DNA of 46,519 nt, from contig DVOH01000037.1 in the NCBI GenBank assembly GCA_018713745.1, positions 1-46,519 on the forward strand, in the 5' to 3' direction. This document shows, piece by piece, positions 31,442 to 39,675 of this stretch. Source of the stretch: Candidatus Stercoripulliclostridium merdipullorum (GTDB lineage Bacteria; Bacillota; Clostridia; Christensenellales; DTU072). Within the stretch, counting starts at the first letter, position 1, and every line of letters begins with the position of its first letter. The notes beneath the pieces were generated by a model. That model worked only from the letters and a program-made list of their open reading frames with translations, was not told the origin of the DNA and did not search any database. The position numbers and the translations under genes were made by a program.

Positions 31442-32680
31442 ATGATACCGATCGGATACGGAAAAGAAAAAATCGCATTTGAAGTGGCGGATACGCGTCT
31501 GATCGGCGTGCTGAAACCCAATGCCGTCGAAGTGACGGCGACGGGAGCTGCCGCCGTAGAGGACGCGCTCGATCATCCCATCGGGACGCCGAAGCTGGAA
31601 GAAATCGTGCGGGCGGGACAAAAGGTTGTCATAATTACAAGCGATATTACCCGCCCGATGCCCTCCAAAGTCGTACTTCCGCCCGTTTTGCAGCGGTTGT
31701 ATCGTGCGGGCATTGCAAAGAGCGATATCACCGTAGTTTTTGCGCTCGGCTCGCACCGATCCCATACGCCCGAAGAGATCGAGCGGATGGTCGGTGCCGA
31801 AATTGCCGCCGAAATCCGTTGTATCGACAGCGATCCCGAAGACGTCGTTCATCTCGGCGTTACCGAAGAAGGGACGGACGTCGATATTTTCCGTCCCGTG
31901 ACGGAGGCGGACGTCGTCGTATGTCTCGGCAATCTGGAGTATCACTATTTTGCAGGATACTCGGGAGGGGCAAAAGCGGTGATGCCGGGGGTTTCGACGC
32001 CGCGCGCGATCCGTCAGAATCACAGGATGATGGTGGACGAACGCGCCTATGCCGGCAACGTCGACAGTCCCGTGCGCCGCGACGTCGAAGACTGTATCCG
32101 CTTTCAGCCCATCGACTTCATCGTCAATGTCGTGTTGGACGAAACCAAAACCGTCATCAAAGCGGTTGCGGGGCATTATATCGAAGCGCATCGCGAAGGA
32201 TGCAGCTTTTTGGATCGCTTGTACAAAATCGAGCTGGATCGACAGGCCGATATCGTTGTCGTATCGGCGGGCGGCTATCCCAAAGATCTTAACATGTATC
32301 AGGCGCAAAAGGCTCTGGACAACGCCAAGCACGCCGTCAGACCGGGGGGCGTAATCGTCTGGGTTGCGCAATGCTCCGAGGGATTCGGCAGTGCCACGTT
32401 CGAAAGCTGGATGACGACCAAAACACCCGCGCAAATGATCGAAGAGATCAAACGCGATTTCAAATTGGGCGGGCATAAAGCCGCGGCAATCGCCTTGGTG
32501 CTCCAAAAAGCCTCGATTTATTTTGTTTCGGATATCGATCCCGATACGGTGCGCGCAATGTCGTTGACGCCGTTTGCCTCGGCAGAGGCGGCATTTGCCG
32601 CGGCAACCGAGGTTTGCGGACATGATTCTACCGTTTATGTCATGCCGTACGGCGGCAGTACGCTGCCCTCCTTCCGGTAA
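31442..32680 (+). CDS. LarA-family nickel-pincer (lactate racemase-like) 2-hydroxyacid racemase/epimerase
   Basis: 412-aa protein homologous to lactate racemase LarA, which uses a covalently bound nickel-pincer nucleotide to invert 2-hydroxyacids. By family correspondence, key residues are all present: H105 in G-S-H-R, H168 in E-Y-H-Y-F, K178 in G-G-A-K-A-V-M-P-G (the cofactor-attaching Lys), H194, and R71 in D-I-T-R-P. The C-terminal domain has G-G-Y-P-K-D-L-N-x-Y-Q-A-Q-K-A-L. LarA relatives act on lactate, malate, gluconate-type and other acids, so the substrate is not fixed. No cofactor-making larB, larC or larE is in the window; they could lie elsewhere. It starts 2 nt after pgk with AAAGGA upstream. 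Confidence 0.88.
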   Translation: MIPIGYGKEKIAFEVADTRLIGVLKPNAVEVTATGAAAVEDALDHPIGTPKLEEIVRAGQKVVIITSDITRPMPSKVVLPPVLQRLYRAGIAKSDITVVFALGSHRSHTPEEIERMVGAEIAAEIRCIDSDPEDVVHLGVTEEGTDVDIFRPVTEADVVVCLGNLEYHYFAGYSGGAKAVMPGVSTPRAIRQNHRMMVDERAYAGNVDSPVRRDVEDCIRFQPIDFIVNVVLDETKTVIKAVAGHYIEAHREGCSFLDRLYKIELDRQADIVVVSAGGYPKDLNMYQAQKALDNAKHAVRPGGVIVWVAQCSEGFGSATFESWMTTKTPAQMIEEIKRDFKLGGHKAAAIALVLQKASIYFVSDIDPDTVRAMSLTPFASAEAAFAAATEVCGHDSTVYVMPYGGSTLPSFR

Positions 32681-32706
32681 CGGATCCGACCGATTACGAA
32701 AGAGCT

Positions 32707-33795
32707 ATGGAAGAATTGTTGGAAGCCCTATTTGAACTGACGGGAGAATTGGTGATCGAAGGGATCGGAATTGTCGTGCGCGGTTTTCCCGCACCCAAGA
32801 GCGGAAAAGTCTCAAAACGCTTGCAATATATCGAGCGCAACGGTTTGTTCCTTTCCAAAACGGAAGAGGGGGAGCGATTCCGTATCCTTCAGCTGACGGA
32901 TACCCATCTGCGTACGAGAGGACTGAAAAAAGCGCTTGCCGAAATTGACGCACTGCTCAAAAAAGCCATGCCCGATCTCGTCGTGATAACCGGGGACGTC
33001 GTTACTTGCCGACTGATTCGCCGCAAACTCGATTTGCTCAATCGGGTATTTGCCGATCACGGCGTTTTGTGGACGCTGACACTCGGCAATCACGATGCCG
33101 AACAGGCGATGTTTTTCGATCGCAAAGAATTTTTGGAGTATTGCGCCCGCCTCGATCACTGTCTGGTGCGTGTAGACGCCGACGCCGAACACCGCTACGG
33201 CGATATGCCGATTTATTTGTGCGACGCGACAGGGAAACCTTATTTTGCGTTGATTCTGTTGGATTCGGGCGATTATCTGTCACGGGAATTGGGCGAGCAA
33301 TTCGGCTATTTCGGCAAAAAAAAGGTTTACGACGCAATCTTGCCCGAACAGATCGAACGCTATCGCACTATGGTGCGTCCCGACGACACGGCACCTGCCT
33401 TGCCGCATGTCTGTTTTTTTCATATTCCGTTGCCGCAGTTTGTCGACGGATATCGGGAAGCCAAACAAAACGGAACCGTTCTGTACGGCGATTGTCGGGA
33501 AAACGAGCCCGGCGGCGTTTGTTGTCCGCCCGTCGATACCGGTATGTTTGCCGCGGCAAAGGATTGCGGATGCAAAGCAATCTTTGTCGGGCACGATCAC
33601 ATCAACGATTTTCACGTCATGTATCAAGGGGTTCGCCTCTGCTTCGGGCAAAAAACCTGCCATACATCCTATCATTACGGCAACAGAAGGCTTGCCGACC
33701 GCACGGGCGGTACGATCATCGAGGTCGCACCTTCCGGCGAAATCGACGTCCGCGCGATTTTGCTGAAGGAGGACTTAGGCGATGCAAACGTATGA
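32707..33795 (+). CDS. Calcineurin-like metallophosphoesterase
   Basis: 362-aa metallophosphoesterase. All five motifs are visible: D65 and H67 in L-T-D-T-H, D97 in T-G-D-V-V, N128-H129-D130 in G-N-H-D, a later His in F-F-H-I-P-L-P, and G-H-D-H-x-N near residue 297. Spacing resembles Dcr2/purple-acid-phosphatase-like members acting on phosphoesters. The first 50 residues are an amphipathic extension without a signal sequence. The gene starts 26 nt after the LarA-like gene and overlaps the next by 14 bases. The substrate is unknown; being in a glycolytic operon suggests a phosphorylated metabolite. Confidence 0.88.
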   Translation: MEELLEALFELTGELVIEGIGIVVRGFPAPKSGKVSKRLQYIERNGLFLSKTEEGERFRILQLTDTHLRTRGLKKALAEIDALLKKAMPDLVVITGDVVTCRLIRRKLDLLNRVFADHGVLWTLTLGNHDAEQAMFFDRKEFLEYCARLDHCLVRVDADAEHRYGDMPIYLCDATGKPYFALILLDSGDYLSRELGEQFGYFGKKKVYDAILPEQIERYRTMVRPDDTAPALPHVCFFHIPLPQFVDGYREAKQNGTVLYGDCRENEPGGVCCPPVDTGMFAAAKDCGCKAIFVGHDHINDFHVMYQGVRLCFGQKTCHTSYHYGNRRLADRTGGTIIEVAPSGEIDVRAILLKEDLGDANV

Positions 33796-34891
33796 CTTTG
33801 CCGTTGTCGGCGGCGGTGCGAGCGGATTGGTCGCGGCGATTGCCGCGGCACGGCGCGGAAAGCGCGTGGTCGTCCTCGAACAAAATCCCCGCATTGCCAA
33901 AAAACTGCTTGCAACCGGAAACGGGAAATGCAATCTTCTGCCCGCGGCAAGGATCAAGGGTGACTACAACACCGATTTTGTCGAGTCCGTTCTCGGTGCA
34001 TACTCCGTGAGCGATGTGCGGCGATTTTTCCGTTCGATCGGGTTGCCGACGAGAGAGGAAGGGGGCAGAATTTATCCCTATAGTCTCGAAGCGTCTTCCG
34101 TCGTCAATGTGTTAAGGCGCGGTTTGGATGCGGAAGGAGTGACCGTAATGACGGATTTCGGAGTCCGATCAATCGAAAAAGGGAACCCGTTTTTGATTCG
34201 ATCCCATCAATCCGCCGTAGCGGCTCATCGCGTGCTGGTGGCAGTCGGCAGTGCGGCGGGGGGCGGAAAAGACAGCCTGTTTTTGTTGCAGCCGTTCGGA
34301 CTACAGCCCGCAAAGCGCGTGCCTTCTCTGGCGCCGATTCTGACCGATGCGCGCTATGTGCGCGGATTGAGAGGGGTGCGGATGCCTTGTAAAGTCTCCT
34401 TGGCAATCGACGGCAACGTCGTAGCTTCAGTTTGCAACGAGATTATTTTCAAAGATAACGGAATTTCGGGTAGCGCGATTTTTGACCTTTCGGTTGAATA
34501 TGCGCGGCGGGGCGCGCCGCAAAACGCCGTGTTGTATCTCGATTTTGTGCCGGAGTGCTCGGTAGAAGAGGTTGAAACGCTGGTTCGGGAGTGCGGGGAC
34601 GCACTGTTGCACCGTGCGGTGTATCAGCTTCTTGCCGGTCAAACGCCGCGTGCTACCGCAGAGCGGATCAAGCATTATGTCGTTCCGATCAAAGGGGCGG
34701 GGCATCCCGACCTGGCGCAGGTGATCAGCGGCGGGATATCGGTCGATGCCGTCGATCCCGTAACCCTCGAAGTCCGTTCCTGTCCGGGACTTTATCTTGC
34801 GGGGGAAGCGTTGGACGTCGACGGAATTTGCGGCGGCTTTAATCTTTATTGGGCGTGGGCTTCGGGGCTCACGGTGGGGAACAACGTATGA
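33782..34891 (+). CDS. HI0933-family FAD-dependent oxidoreductase
   Basis: 369-aa flavoprotein of the HI0933/BaiN family. It has the FAD-binding G-G-G-A-S-G-L near residues 10-16, the family signature K-K-L-L-A-T-G-N-G-K-C-N at about 40-51, and the C-terminal C-G-G-F-N-L-Y-W-A-W-A-S-G block that closes the flavin site. Members reduce C=C bonds or have unknown functions; BaiN acts on bile acid intermediates in Clostridia. No direct evidence links this one to bile acids. It overlaps the preceding gene by 14 bases and the next by 4 (ATGA). Confidence 0.88.
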   Translation: MQTYDFAVVGGGASGLVAAIAAARRGKRVVVLEQNPRIAKKLLATGNGKCNLLPAARIKGDYNTDFVESVLGAYSVSDVRRFFRSIGLPTREEGGRIYPYSLEASSVVNVLRRGLDAEGVTVMTDFGVRSIEKGNPFLIRSHQSAVAAHRVLVAVGSAAGGGKDSLFLLQPFGLQPAKRVPSLAPILTDARYVRGLRGVRMPCKVSLAIDGNVVASVCNEIIFKDNGISGSAIFDLSVEYARRGAPQNAVLYLDFVPECSVEEVETLVRECGDALLHRAVYQLLAGQTPRATAERIKHYVVPIKGAGHPDLAQVISGGISVDAVDPVTLEVRSCPGLYLAGEALDVDGICGGFNLYWAWASGLTVGNNV

Positions 34892-36441
34892 TCAGGCTGG
34901 ACGGCTTGAAGCTCCCGATTGACCGCTCGGAGAGCGAACTTCCCGCGTTGATTGCCGCTCGAATCGGCTGCGATCGGGGTGAAATCGTCGCATGGCGTAT
35001 TTTGCGTAAATCCCTCGATGCCCGCAAAAAAAACGATTTGCATTACGTTTATACCGTCGAGGTCGATGCGGGAGAAAAGGGGAAGGATTGCTTTCCGGAT
35101 TTGCCGCGCCGCGCCGAACGGATGTCGGATCTCGACCTGCCGCAAAAAAAAGGTCGGGTCGCCGTTGTCGGCGCGGGACCTGCGGGATTGTTTGCCGCAC
35201 TGACATTGCTTGCCGCGGGTGTAACGCCCGTCATTTTGGAACGCGGTTCGGATGTCGATCGTCGTATCTGCATTGTGGAGAAAATGCGTTTATCGGGCGT
35301 CCTCGATCCTTCGTGTAACGTACAGTTCGGGGAAGGGGGTGCAGGAACCTTTTCGGATGGCAAGCTGAATACCGGAATTTCCAATCCTTTGATCTCGGTC
35401 GTGCTGGGCGAATTGGTTGCGCACGGTGCTCCGCCCGAAATTTTGTATGCGGCAAAGCCGCATGTCGGGACCGATCATCTACGTAAAGTTGTCAAACAGA
35501 TCCGCAACGATTTGCTTGCGCGCGGTGCCGAAATTTATTTCGATACCTGCGTAACGGGACTGAAGGTGCAAAACGGAAAACTGGCGGGGTTGAGTGCATG
35601 CGGAAAGACAGACGGCATCGATTGCTTACACGCCATTTTCGCCGTCGGACACAGCGCGCGGGATACCTTCGAGATGCTGTCGGCAAGCGGGGTTGCCATG
35701 CAGCCTAAGCCTTTTGCCGTCGGTGTTCGGGTTGAGCATCCGCAGGCATGGCTGAATCGGGCGCAATACGGAAAGAACGGAACGGGACTTCCGCCTGCCG
35801 ATTACAAACTGGCGGCGCATACCGACAGCCGATCGGTATACACTTTTTGTATGTGCCCGGGCGGTGAAGTGGTGGCAGCGGCAAGCGAAGAGGGCGGCGT
35901 TGTCACCAACGGGATGAGTTACTATGCGCGGGACGGGATCAATGCCAACAGCGCGTTGCTGGTCAACGTAACGCCTGCCGATTACCCTGCGGGAGTGCTG
36001 GGCGGCGTCGAATTTCAACGGAATCTCGAGCGAAAAGCCTTTCTGTCGGGCGGAGGCGGTTATTGCGCGCCTGCATGTCGGATGGGGGACTTTTTGCGCG
36101 GCAAGGGGACAGCAACATTCGGATCGGTCAAGCCGAGCTATCGCCCCGGCGTGACGGGAGCGGACCTCAGAGAAGTCCTACCCGATACAATTACCTGCGC
36201 TTTGCAGGAAGGGATCCGTCTGTTTGATCGAAAGCTGCGGGGATTCCTTTGCGACGACGCCGTGCTGACGGCGGTCGAGTCCCGATCTTCCTCTCCCGTC
36301 CGAATTCTGCGTGACGAGCGGCGGATGTCGGTGCTGGAAGGATTGTATCCTTGCGGCGAAGGCGCCGGCTATGCCGGCGGTATTACTTCGGCGGCGGTCG
36401 ACGGAATCCGTACCGCGCTTGCCGTCCTCGATCAACTCTGA
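34888..36441 (+). CDS. FAD-dependent dehydrogenase of the COG2509 type
   Basis: 517-aa flavoprotein with the N-terminal domain typical of COG2509 proteins (a roughly 100-residue R-K-S-L-D-A-R-K segment region) before the FAD-binding motif G-A-G-P-A-G-L-F-A-A at about residues 93-102. Later blocks, F-G-E-G-G-A-G-T-F-S-D-G-K-L and P-x-G-E-G-A-G-Y-A-G-G-I near the C-terminus, are characteristic. Its function is uncharacterised in all relatives I know of; it is widespread in anaerobes. The ATG overlaps the preceding stop (ATGA), so the two flavoproteins are coupled. The start at 34849 would lie inside the upstream gene. Confidence 0.87.
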   Translation: MIRLDGLKLPIDRSESELPALIAARIGCDRGEIVAWRILRKSLDARKKNDLHYVYTVEVDAGEKGKDCFPDLPRRAERMSDLDLPQKKGRVAVVGAGPAGLFAALTLLAAGVTPVILERGSDVDRRICIVEKMRLSGVLDPSCNVQFGEGGAGTFSDGKLNTGISNPLISVVLGELVAHGAPPEILYAAKPHVGTDHLRKVVKQIRNDLLARGAEIYFDTCVTGLKVQNGKLAGLSACGKTDGIDCLHAIFAVGHSARDTFEMLSASGVAMQPKPFAVGVRVEHPQAWLNRAQYGKNGTGLPPADYKLAAHTDSRSVYTFCMCPGGEVVAAASEEGGVVTNGMSYYARDGINANSALLVNVTPADYPAGVLGGVEFQRNLERKAFLSGGGGYCAPACRMGDFLRGKGTATFGSVKPSYRPGVTGADLREVLPDTITCALQEGIRLFDRKLRGFLCDDAVLTAVESRSSSPVRILRDERRMSVLEGLYPCGEGAGYAGGITSAAVDGIRTALAVLDQL

Positions 36442-36447
36442 CCATCG

Positions 36448-36468
36448 GCAAACCGTGAGACGGTTTGC
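36448..36468 (+). promoter_or_regulatory. Perfect hairpin just before the M20 peptidase ribosome site
   Basis: GCAAACCGT (36448-36456) and ACGGTTTGC (36460-36468) form a perfect 9-bp stem with a 3-nt loop. No T run follows, so it is not an intrinsic terminator. It sits 1 nt before AAGGAG (36470-36475) and could affect mRNA processing, stability or translation. Confidence 0.5.
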
Positions 36469-36483
36469 AAAGGAGATATCGAT

Positions 36484-37932
36484 ATGCAACTTTATGCAAT
36501 TATTTTGATCGCACTGGCGGCGGCGTTTGTGCTGTGGCTTGCCGTGATCCTGATCCGTGCGGCAACGTTCCGCCCCCTTCCGCAAGAAAAAAGAGAAGGG
36601 AAATCGGTTTCGTTTGACCGAGAGCTTGCGCACGAACACCTTGCAGAGCTGATCCGTTGCAAAACGGTATCGTGCTCGGTGCACGAAAGAGAGGACGATG
36701 CCGAGTTTGAAAAACTGATCGAAAAGATAGAGCGATTCTATCCTCGTCTGCATGCAGGTTGCCAAAGGGAGCGGCACGGGAGAAGAGGCTTGTTGTTTCG
36801 TTGGCAAGGGAAATCGGCAGGAGAGTGTACGGTGCTGATGGCACACTACGATGTCGTGCCTTGCGACGAAAGTCAATGGACAAAACCGCCTTTCGATGCG
36901 GTTATAGAAGACGGCGTAATGTGGGGACGCGGAACTTTGGATACCAAAAGTACCTTCTGCGGAATCCTGGAAGCGGTTGAAACAATGATGGCGCAAGGCT
37001 TCACCCCGGAGCATGACGTTTACTTGTCGTTTTCGGGAGGAGAAGAGATCGGCGACGACAGCGCACCCTCACTGGTCAAGGTTTTCCGGGAGCGGAACAT
37101 TCCGATCGGCATGGTATTGGACGAAGGGGGCGCGGTGGTCGAAAACGTATTTCCGGGCGTCAAGCGTCCTGCCGCTCTGATCGGAACGGCGGAAAAAGGC
37201 GTTGTCAACCTGTATCTGTCAATGCAGTCCAAGGGCGGGCACGCCTCGTCGCCTCCGCCTCATACGCTGGTCGGCGAATTGGCAAAAGCCGTCGTGGCGG
37301 TCGAACGCCGTCCCGCAAAAATGCGGATTTCGCCCGCGGCAAAAGAGATGCTGACGACCCTTGCGCGGCACTCGGGGTTCGGGATCAAAATTTTGTTTGC
37401 CAATCTTTGGTGTTTTGCGCCCCTCCTCGATCTCGTGACGCGGAAAACGGGCGGTGAACTGAACGCTTTGGTTCGTACGACGGGGGCGTTCACGATGATG
37501 AAGGGAAGCAATGAGCGCAACGTGCTGGCTTCGGACGCCGAAGTCGTTGCCAACTTCAGGATTGTGGAAGGGGAAACGGTGAAAAGCACCGTCGATCGTG
37601 TCCGAAATCTGATCGGCAATCCGAAAATTTCCTATCGTACCGAGCAGGATACCGATCCGTCTCCCTCCAGCCGAACCGACAGTGAGGGTTACAAAGTGCT
37701 GAAAGAAACGATTGCCGAAACCTGGCAGGACGCGATCGTATCGCCTTATTTGATGATAGCGTGTTCGGACGCCCGTCATTATGCGCGGATCAGCGATCGG
37801 GTGTATCGCTTTTCGGCAATGGCGCTCAGCGGCGAGGAGAGAAAAACCATTCACGGACACGACGAGCGCATCCGGCTCGAGAATTTTGACAAAGTGATCG
37901 TATTCTATATGCGATTGCTTGCAAAACGTTGA
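36484..37932 (+). CDS. Membrane-anchored M20 family metallopeptidase (PM20D1/carboxypeptidase S type)
   Basis: 482-aa di-zinc M20 peptidase. Residues 5-27 form an N-terminal membrane helix. Catalytic and metal residues: H121 in L-M-A-H-Y-D-V-V-P, D153 in G-R-G-T-L-D-T-K, the E187-E188 pair in S-G-G-E-E-I-G-D, and a later D-A-R-H and H-G-H-D-E-R-I. Layout and length are like PM20D1/carboxypeptidase S, which hydrolyse N-acyl amino acids or small peptides. It may act on peptides at the outer face, which is inference. The gene follows a hairpin and AAGGAG and ends at a bidirectional terminator. Confidence 0.92.
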   Translation: MQLYAIILIALAAAFVLWLAVILIRAATFRPLPQEKREGKSVSFDRELAHEHLAELIRCKTVSCSVHEREDDAEFEKLIEKIERFYPRLHAGCQRERHGRRGLLFRWQGKSAGECTVLMAHYDVVPCDESQWTKPPFDAVIEDGVMWGRGTLDTKSTFCGILEAVETMMAQGFTPEHDVYLSFSGGEEIGDDSAPSLVKVFRERNIPIGMVLDEGGAVVENVFPGVKRPAALIGTAEKGVVNLYLSMQSKGGHASSPPPHTLVGELAKAVVAVERRPAKMRISPAAKEMLTTLARHSGFGIKILFANLWCFAPLLDLVTRKTGGELNALVRTTGAFTMMKGSNERNVLASDAEVVANFRIVEGETVKSTVDRVRNLIGNPKISYRTEQDTDPSPSSRTDSEGYKVLKETIAETWQDAIVSPYLMIACSDARHYARISDRVYRFSAMALSGEERKTIHGHDERIRLENFDKVIVFYMRLLAKR

Positions 37933-37945
37933 GTTTGCCGAAACG

Positions 37946-37974
37946 AAAAAAGACCCGAGCTGCGGGTCTTTTTT
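37946..37974. terminator. Bidirectional terminator between M20 peptidase and sugar isomerase genes
   Basis: A perfect 12-bp stem (37946-37957 with 37963-37974) with a 5-nt loop and A6/T6 flanks serves both convergent transcripts. Confidence 0.93.
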
Positions 37975-37986
37975 GTAATATCGGAA

Positions 37987-38766
37987 TCAGCGAACGGAGC
38001 GGAAAAATGCAAGTCCGTCCGTAACGGCGCGCTTCGGATCGCGCGCAATATCGACTTCGACAAAGGCATACGGCACGCCGTTTCGATCGGCTCGGCGAAT
38101 TGCTTCGGCAAGGTCGAGGCTTCCTTTTCCGGGCGCGCACATCAGCGGAATGCCCAATATGCGCCGTAAATCTTTGAGATGCAAGGAGTTGATTCTCACA
38201 CCCAGACGATCGATGTCGGCAAAGGGATCGGATTTTCCGACGGCGCTCCAATAAACGTCGTAACAAAAGGAAACTTCGGGTACGGTTTCTTCGATCAGGA
38301 CGTCGAAAAGCCTTCGCCCGTCTACGCTTTTTTTGAATTCGAATGCGTGATTGTGATAAGAAAACCGCATGCCGACTTCGTGGAGGCGTGTGGCGGCAAT
38401 ATTGAGATAGTCGCAGAATTTCAGCACGGCGTCGGGATCTTTGGGCGGAAAAGCTTTTTGCGGCATCGAACCCAATCCGATGATATCGCACCCCATTTCC
38501 CGGTGTTCTTCGATTAAACGTTCGAGGTCGGCCGTGATGCGGTCGAAGGGACAGTGCGTCAGGCGGACGGCAACGCCGGTATCGCGTGCGATCGCCGCAA
38601 TGCGGGCAGGGGGGATCGGCGGCAGGCAGAAAAACGAAATCTGAACGTCGTCGGCACCTGCCGATTTGACAAAGCGGAATGCTTCGGCAAGTCCCGACTC
38701 CGATTTCGTCATGCCGCGCAGCGTAAACATCTGCACGCCGCAATTCATTTTGAGATTATTTTCCAT
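37987..38766 (-). CDS. Sugar phosphate isomerase/epimerase (xylose isomerase-like TIM barrel)
   Basis: 259-aa AP_endonuc_2-type TIM barrel. Metal-site residues appear in Y-H-N-H (about 138-141), the D-V-Y-W strand near 170, S-L-H-L-K-D (about 194-199) and the final F-V-E-V-D strand. These fit sugar isomerase/epimerases of the IolE/YcjR group. It overlaps the preceding ThuA-like gene by 11 bases and lacks its own clear ribosome site, so translation is probably coupled; M7 is an alternative start. The neighbour suggests work on a keto- or disaccharide-derived sugar. Confidence 0.85.
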   Translation of the reverse strand: MENNLKMNCGVQMFTLRGMTKSESGLAEAFRFVKSAGADDVQISFFCLPPIPPARIAAIARDTGVAVRLTHCPFDRITADLERLIEEHREMGCDIIGLGSMPQKAFPPKDPDAVLKFCDYLNIAATRLHEVGMRFSYHNHAFEFKKSVDGRRLFDVLIEETVPEVSFCYDVYWSAVGKSDPFADIDRLGVRINSLHLKDLRRILGIPLMCAPGKGSLDLAEAIRRADRNGVPYAFVEVDIARDPKRAVTDGLAFFRSVR

Positions 38767-39487
38767 AAAACCGTTTGAAGAAACTTTTTTTGACCGCAGG
38801 TTCTTCTTTGGCGGTTACGATGGGTTCTGCGACGCTCGGCATAGACCATGCGACGGCGTTTTTGATCAGTTGCAAAAACGCAGGGTTGCGGTAGGCGTCC
38901 GAACGATCGCCGCCTGCGGCAATACAAACGATTTTTCCTTTGCCGCGGGTGTATGTGAATACCGCGCGTGCGGCGTCGCCGCCGCGACTTCCTTCGAGAT
39001 AGATTAAGCATTCGGGCAATGCGACCGAAGTCGGTTCGGCGACAATAAAATCGTGTTCGATCCGTATAGAGGAGGGGATTCCCGATGCGACGGGATGCAA
39101 GGGATCGATGCAGATCAGCTTCAGCGATTCGCTTCCGTCGTCCGTTGCCGCTTGCGGCGTGTATCCCGTCAGAAGCCCAAAGGGCTTTGAGGCATATCCT
39201 TGCCCGAGAAATACGATTCCCATGCCCTGCAGGACGCGTGACGCGACCTTTTCGGCAATGCTGTCAAGCACATATTCGTTGCGTACGGAGCTTCGCCAGA
39301 TCAAAACGTCGGTCTTGTCCAGAATATCCTGCGTCAGTCCGTTTTCGGGCATTTCCTGCGTTGCGACGCAGACGGTATCTTCCGCAAAACAGCCTGCCAA
39401 CAACGTATGTATGCTTTCGGGAGCGTTTTTGGGGGGCTTTCCGCCCACAGAGGGCGAAAAATATTCGTTAAAAATCGTCAGTTGCAT
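38756..39487 (-). CDS. ThuA-like protein
   Basis: 243-aa protein of the ThuA (trehalose utilisation) class, a type I glutamine amidotransferase-like fold. Visible features: the L-T-I-F-N-E-Y opening, D-V-L-I-W-R segment, M-G-I-V-F-L-G-Q-G strand and turn, H-P-V-A-S-G-I-P, and R-G-K-G-K-I-V-C-I-A-A-G-G-D-R near the end. In relatives these proteins act with sugar dehydrogenases or isomerases on 3-keto sugars. The start at 39487 is chosen from the family N-terminus and a GGTG before it; the frame opens further to 39550. It is followed by an isomerase overlapping by 11 bases. Confidence 0.8.
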   Translation of the reverse strand: MQLTIFNEYFSPSVGGKPPKNAPESIHTLLAGCFAEDTVCVATQEMPENGLTQDILDKTDVLIWRSSVRNEYVLDSIAEKVASRVLQGMGIVFLGQGYASKPFGLLTGYTPQAATDDGSESLKLICIDPLHPVASGIPSSIRIEHDFIVAEPTSVALPECLIYLEGSRGGDAARAVFTYTRGKGKIVCIAAGGDRSDAYRNPAFLQLIKNAVAWSMPSVAEPIVTAKEEPAVKKSFFKRFYGK

Positions 39488-39508
39488 GTTCACCAACCGT
39501 TTTTTTTC

Positions 39509-39537
39509 AGTATAAATCGCCGCCGCCAAATTGTCAA
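39509..39537 (-). promoter_or_regulatory. SigA promoter of the ThuA-isomerase operon
   Basis: Minus-strand TTGACA (39537-39532), a 17-nt spacer and TATACT (39514-39509). Expected start is about 39502, giving a leader of about 15 nt. Confidence 0.85.
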
Positions 39538-39583
39538 CGCCGAGTTGCACATACTAATTCAGAAAATTATGCCAAATTCGGTA

Positions 39584-39612
39584 TTGACAGCCGTCTTACA
39601 TTTATATATAAT
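39584..39612 (+). promoter_or_regulatory. Consensus SigA promoter of the two-membrane-protein operon
   Basis: TTGACA (39584-39589), a 17-nt spacer and TATAAT (39607-39612) match consensus at every position. A palindrome overlaps the -10. A leader of about 57 nt follows before the ATG at 39676. Confidence 0.92.
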
Positions 39613-39617
39613 GTAAG
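39595..39617. promoter_or_regulatory. Palindromic operator candidate overlapping the -10
   Basis: CTTACAT (39595-39601) and ATGTAAG (39611-39617) form a perfect inverted repeat with a 9-nt AT-rich centre that contains the start of the -10 box. A dimeric repressor bound here would block RNA polymerase; no regulator gene is adjacent. Confidence 0.55.
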
Positions 39618-39675
39618 TACTAATGTGAATTTTAGATGATCATTAGGTGTAATTTTTTTAAGGAGATGCTTCATT

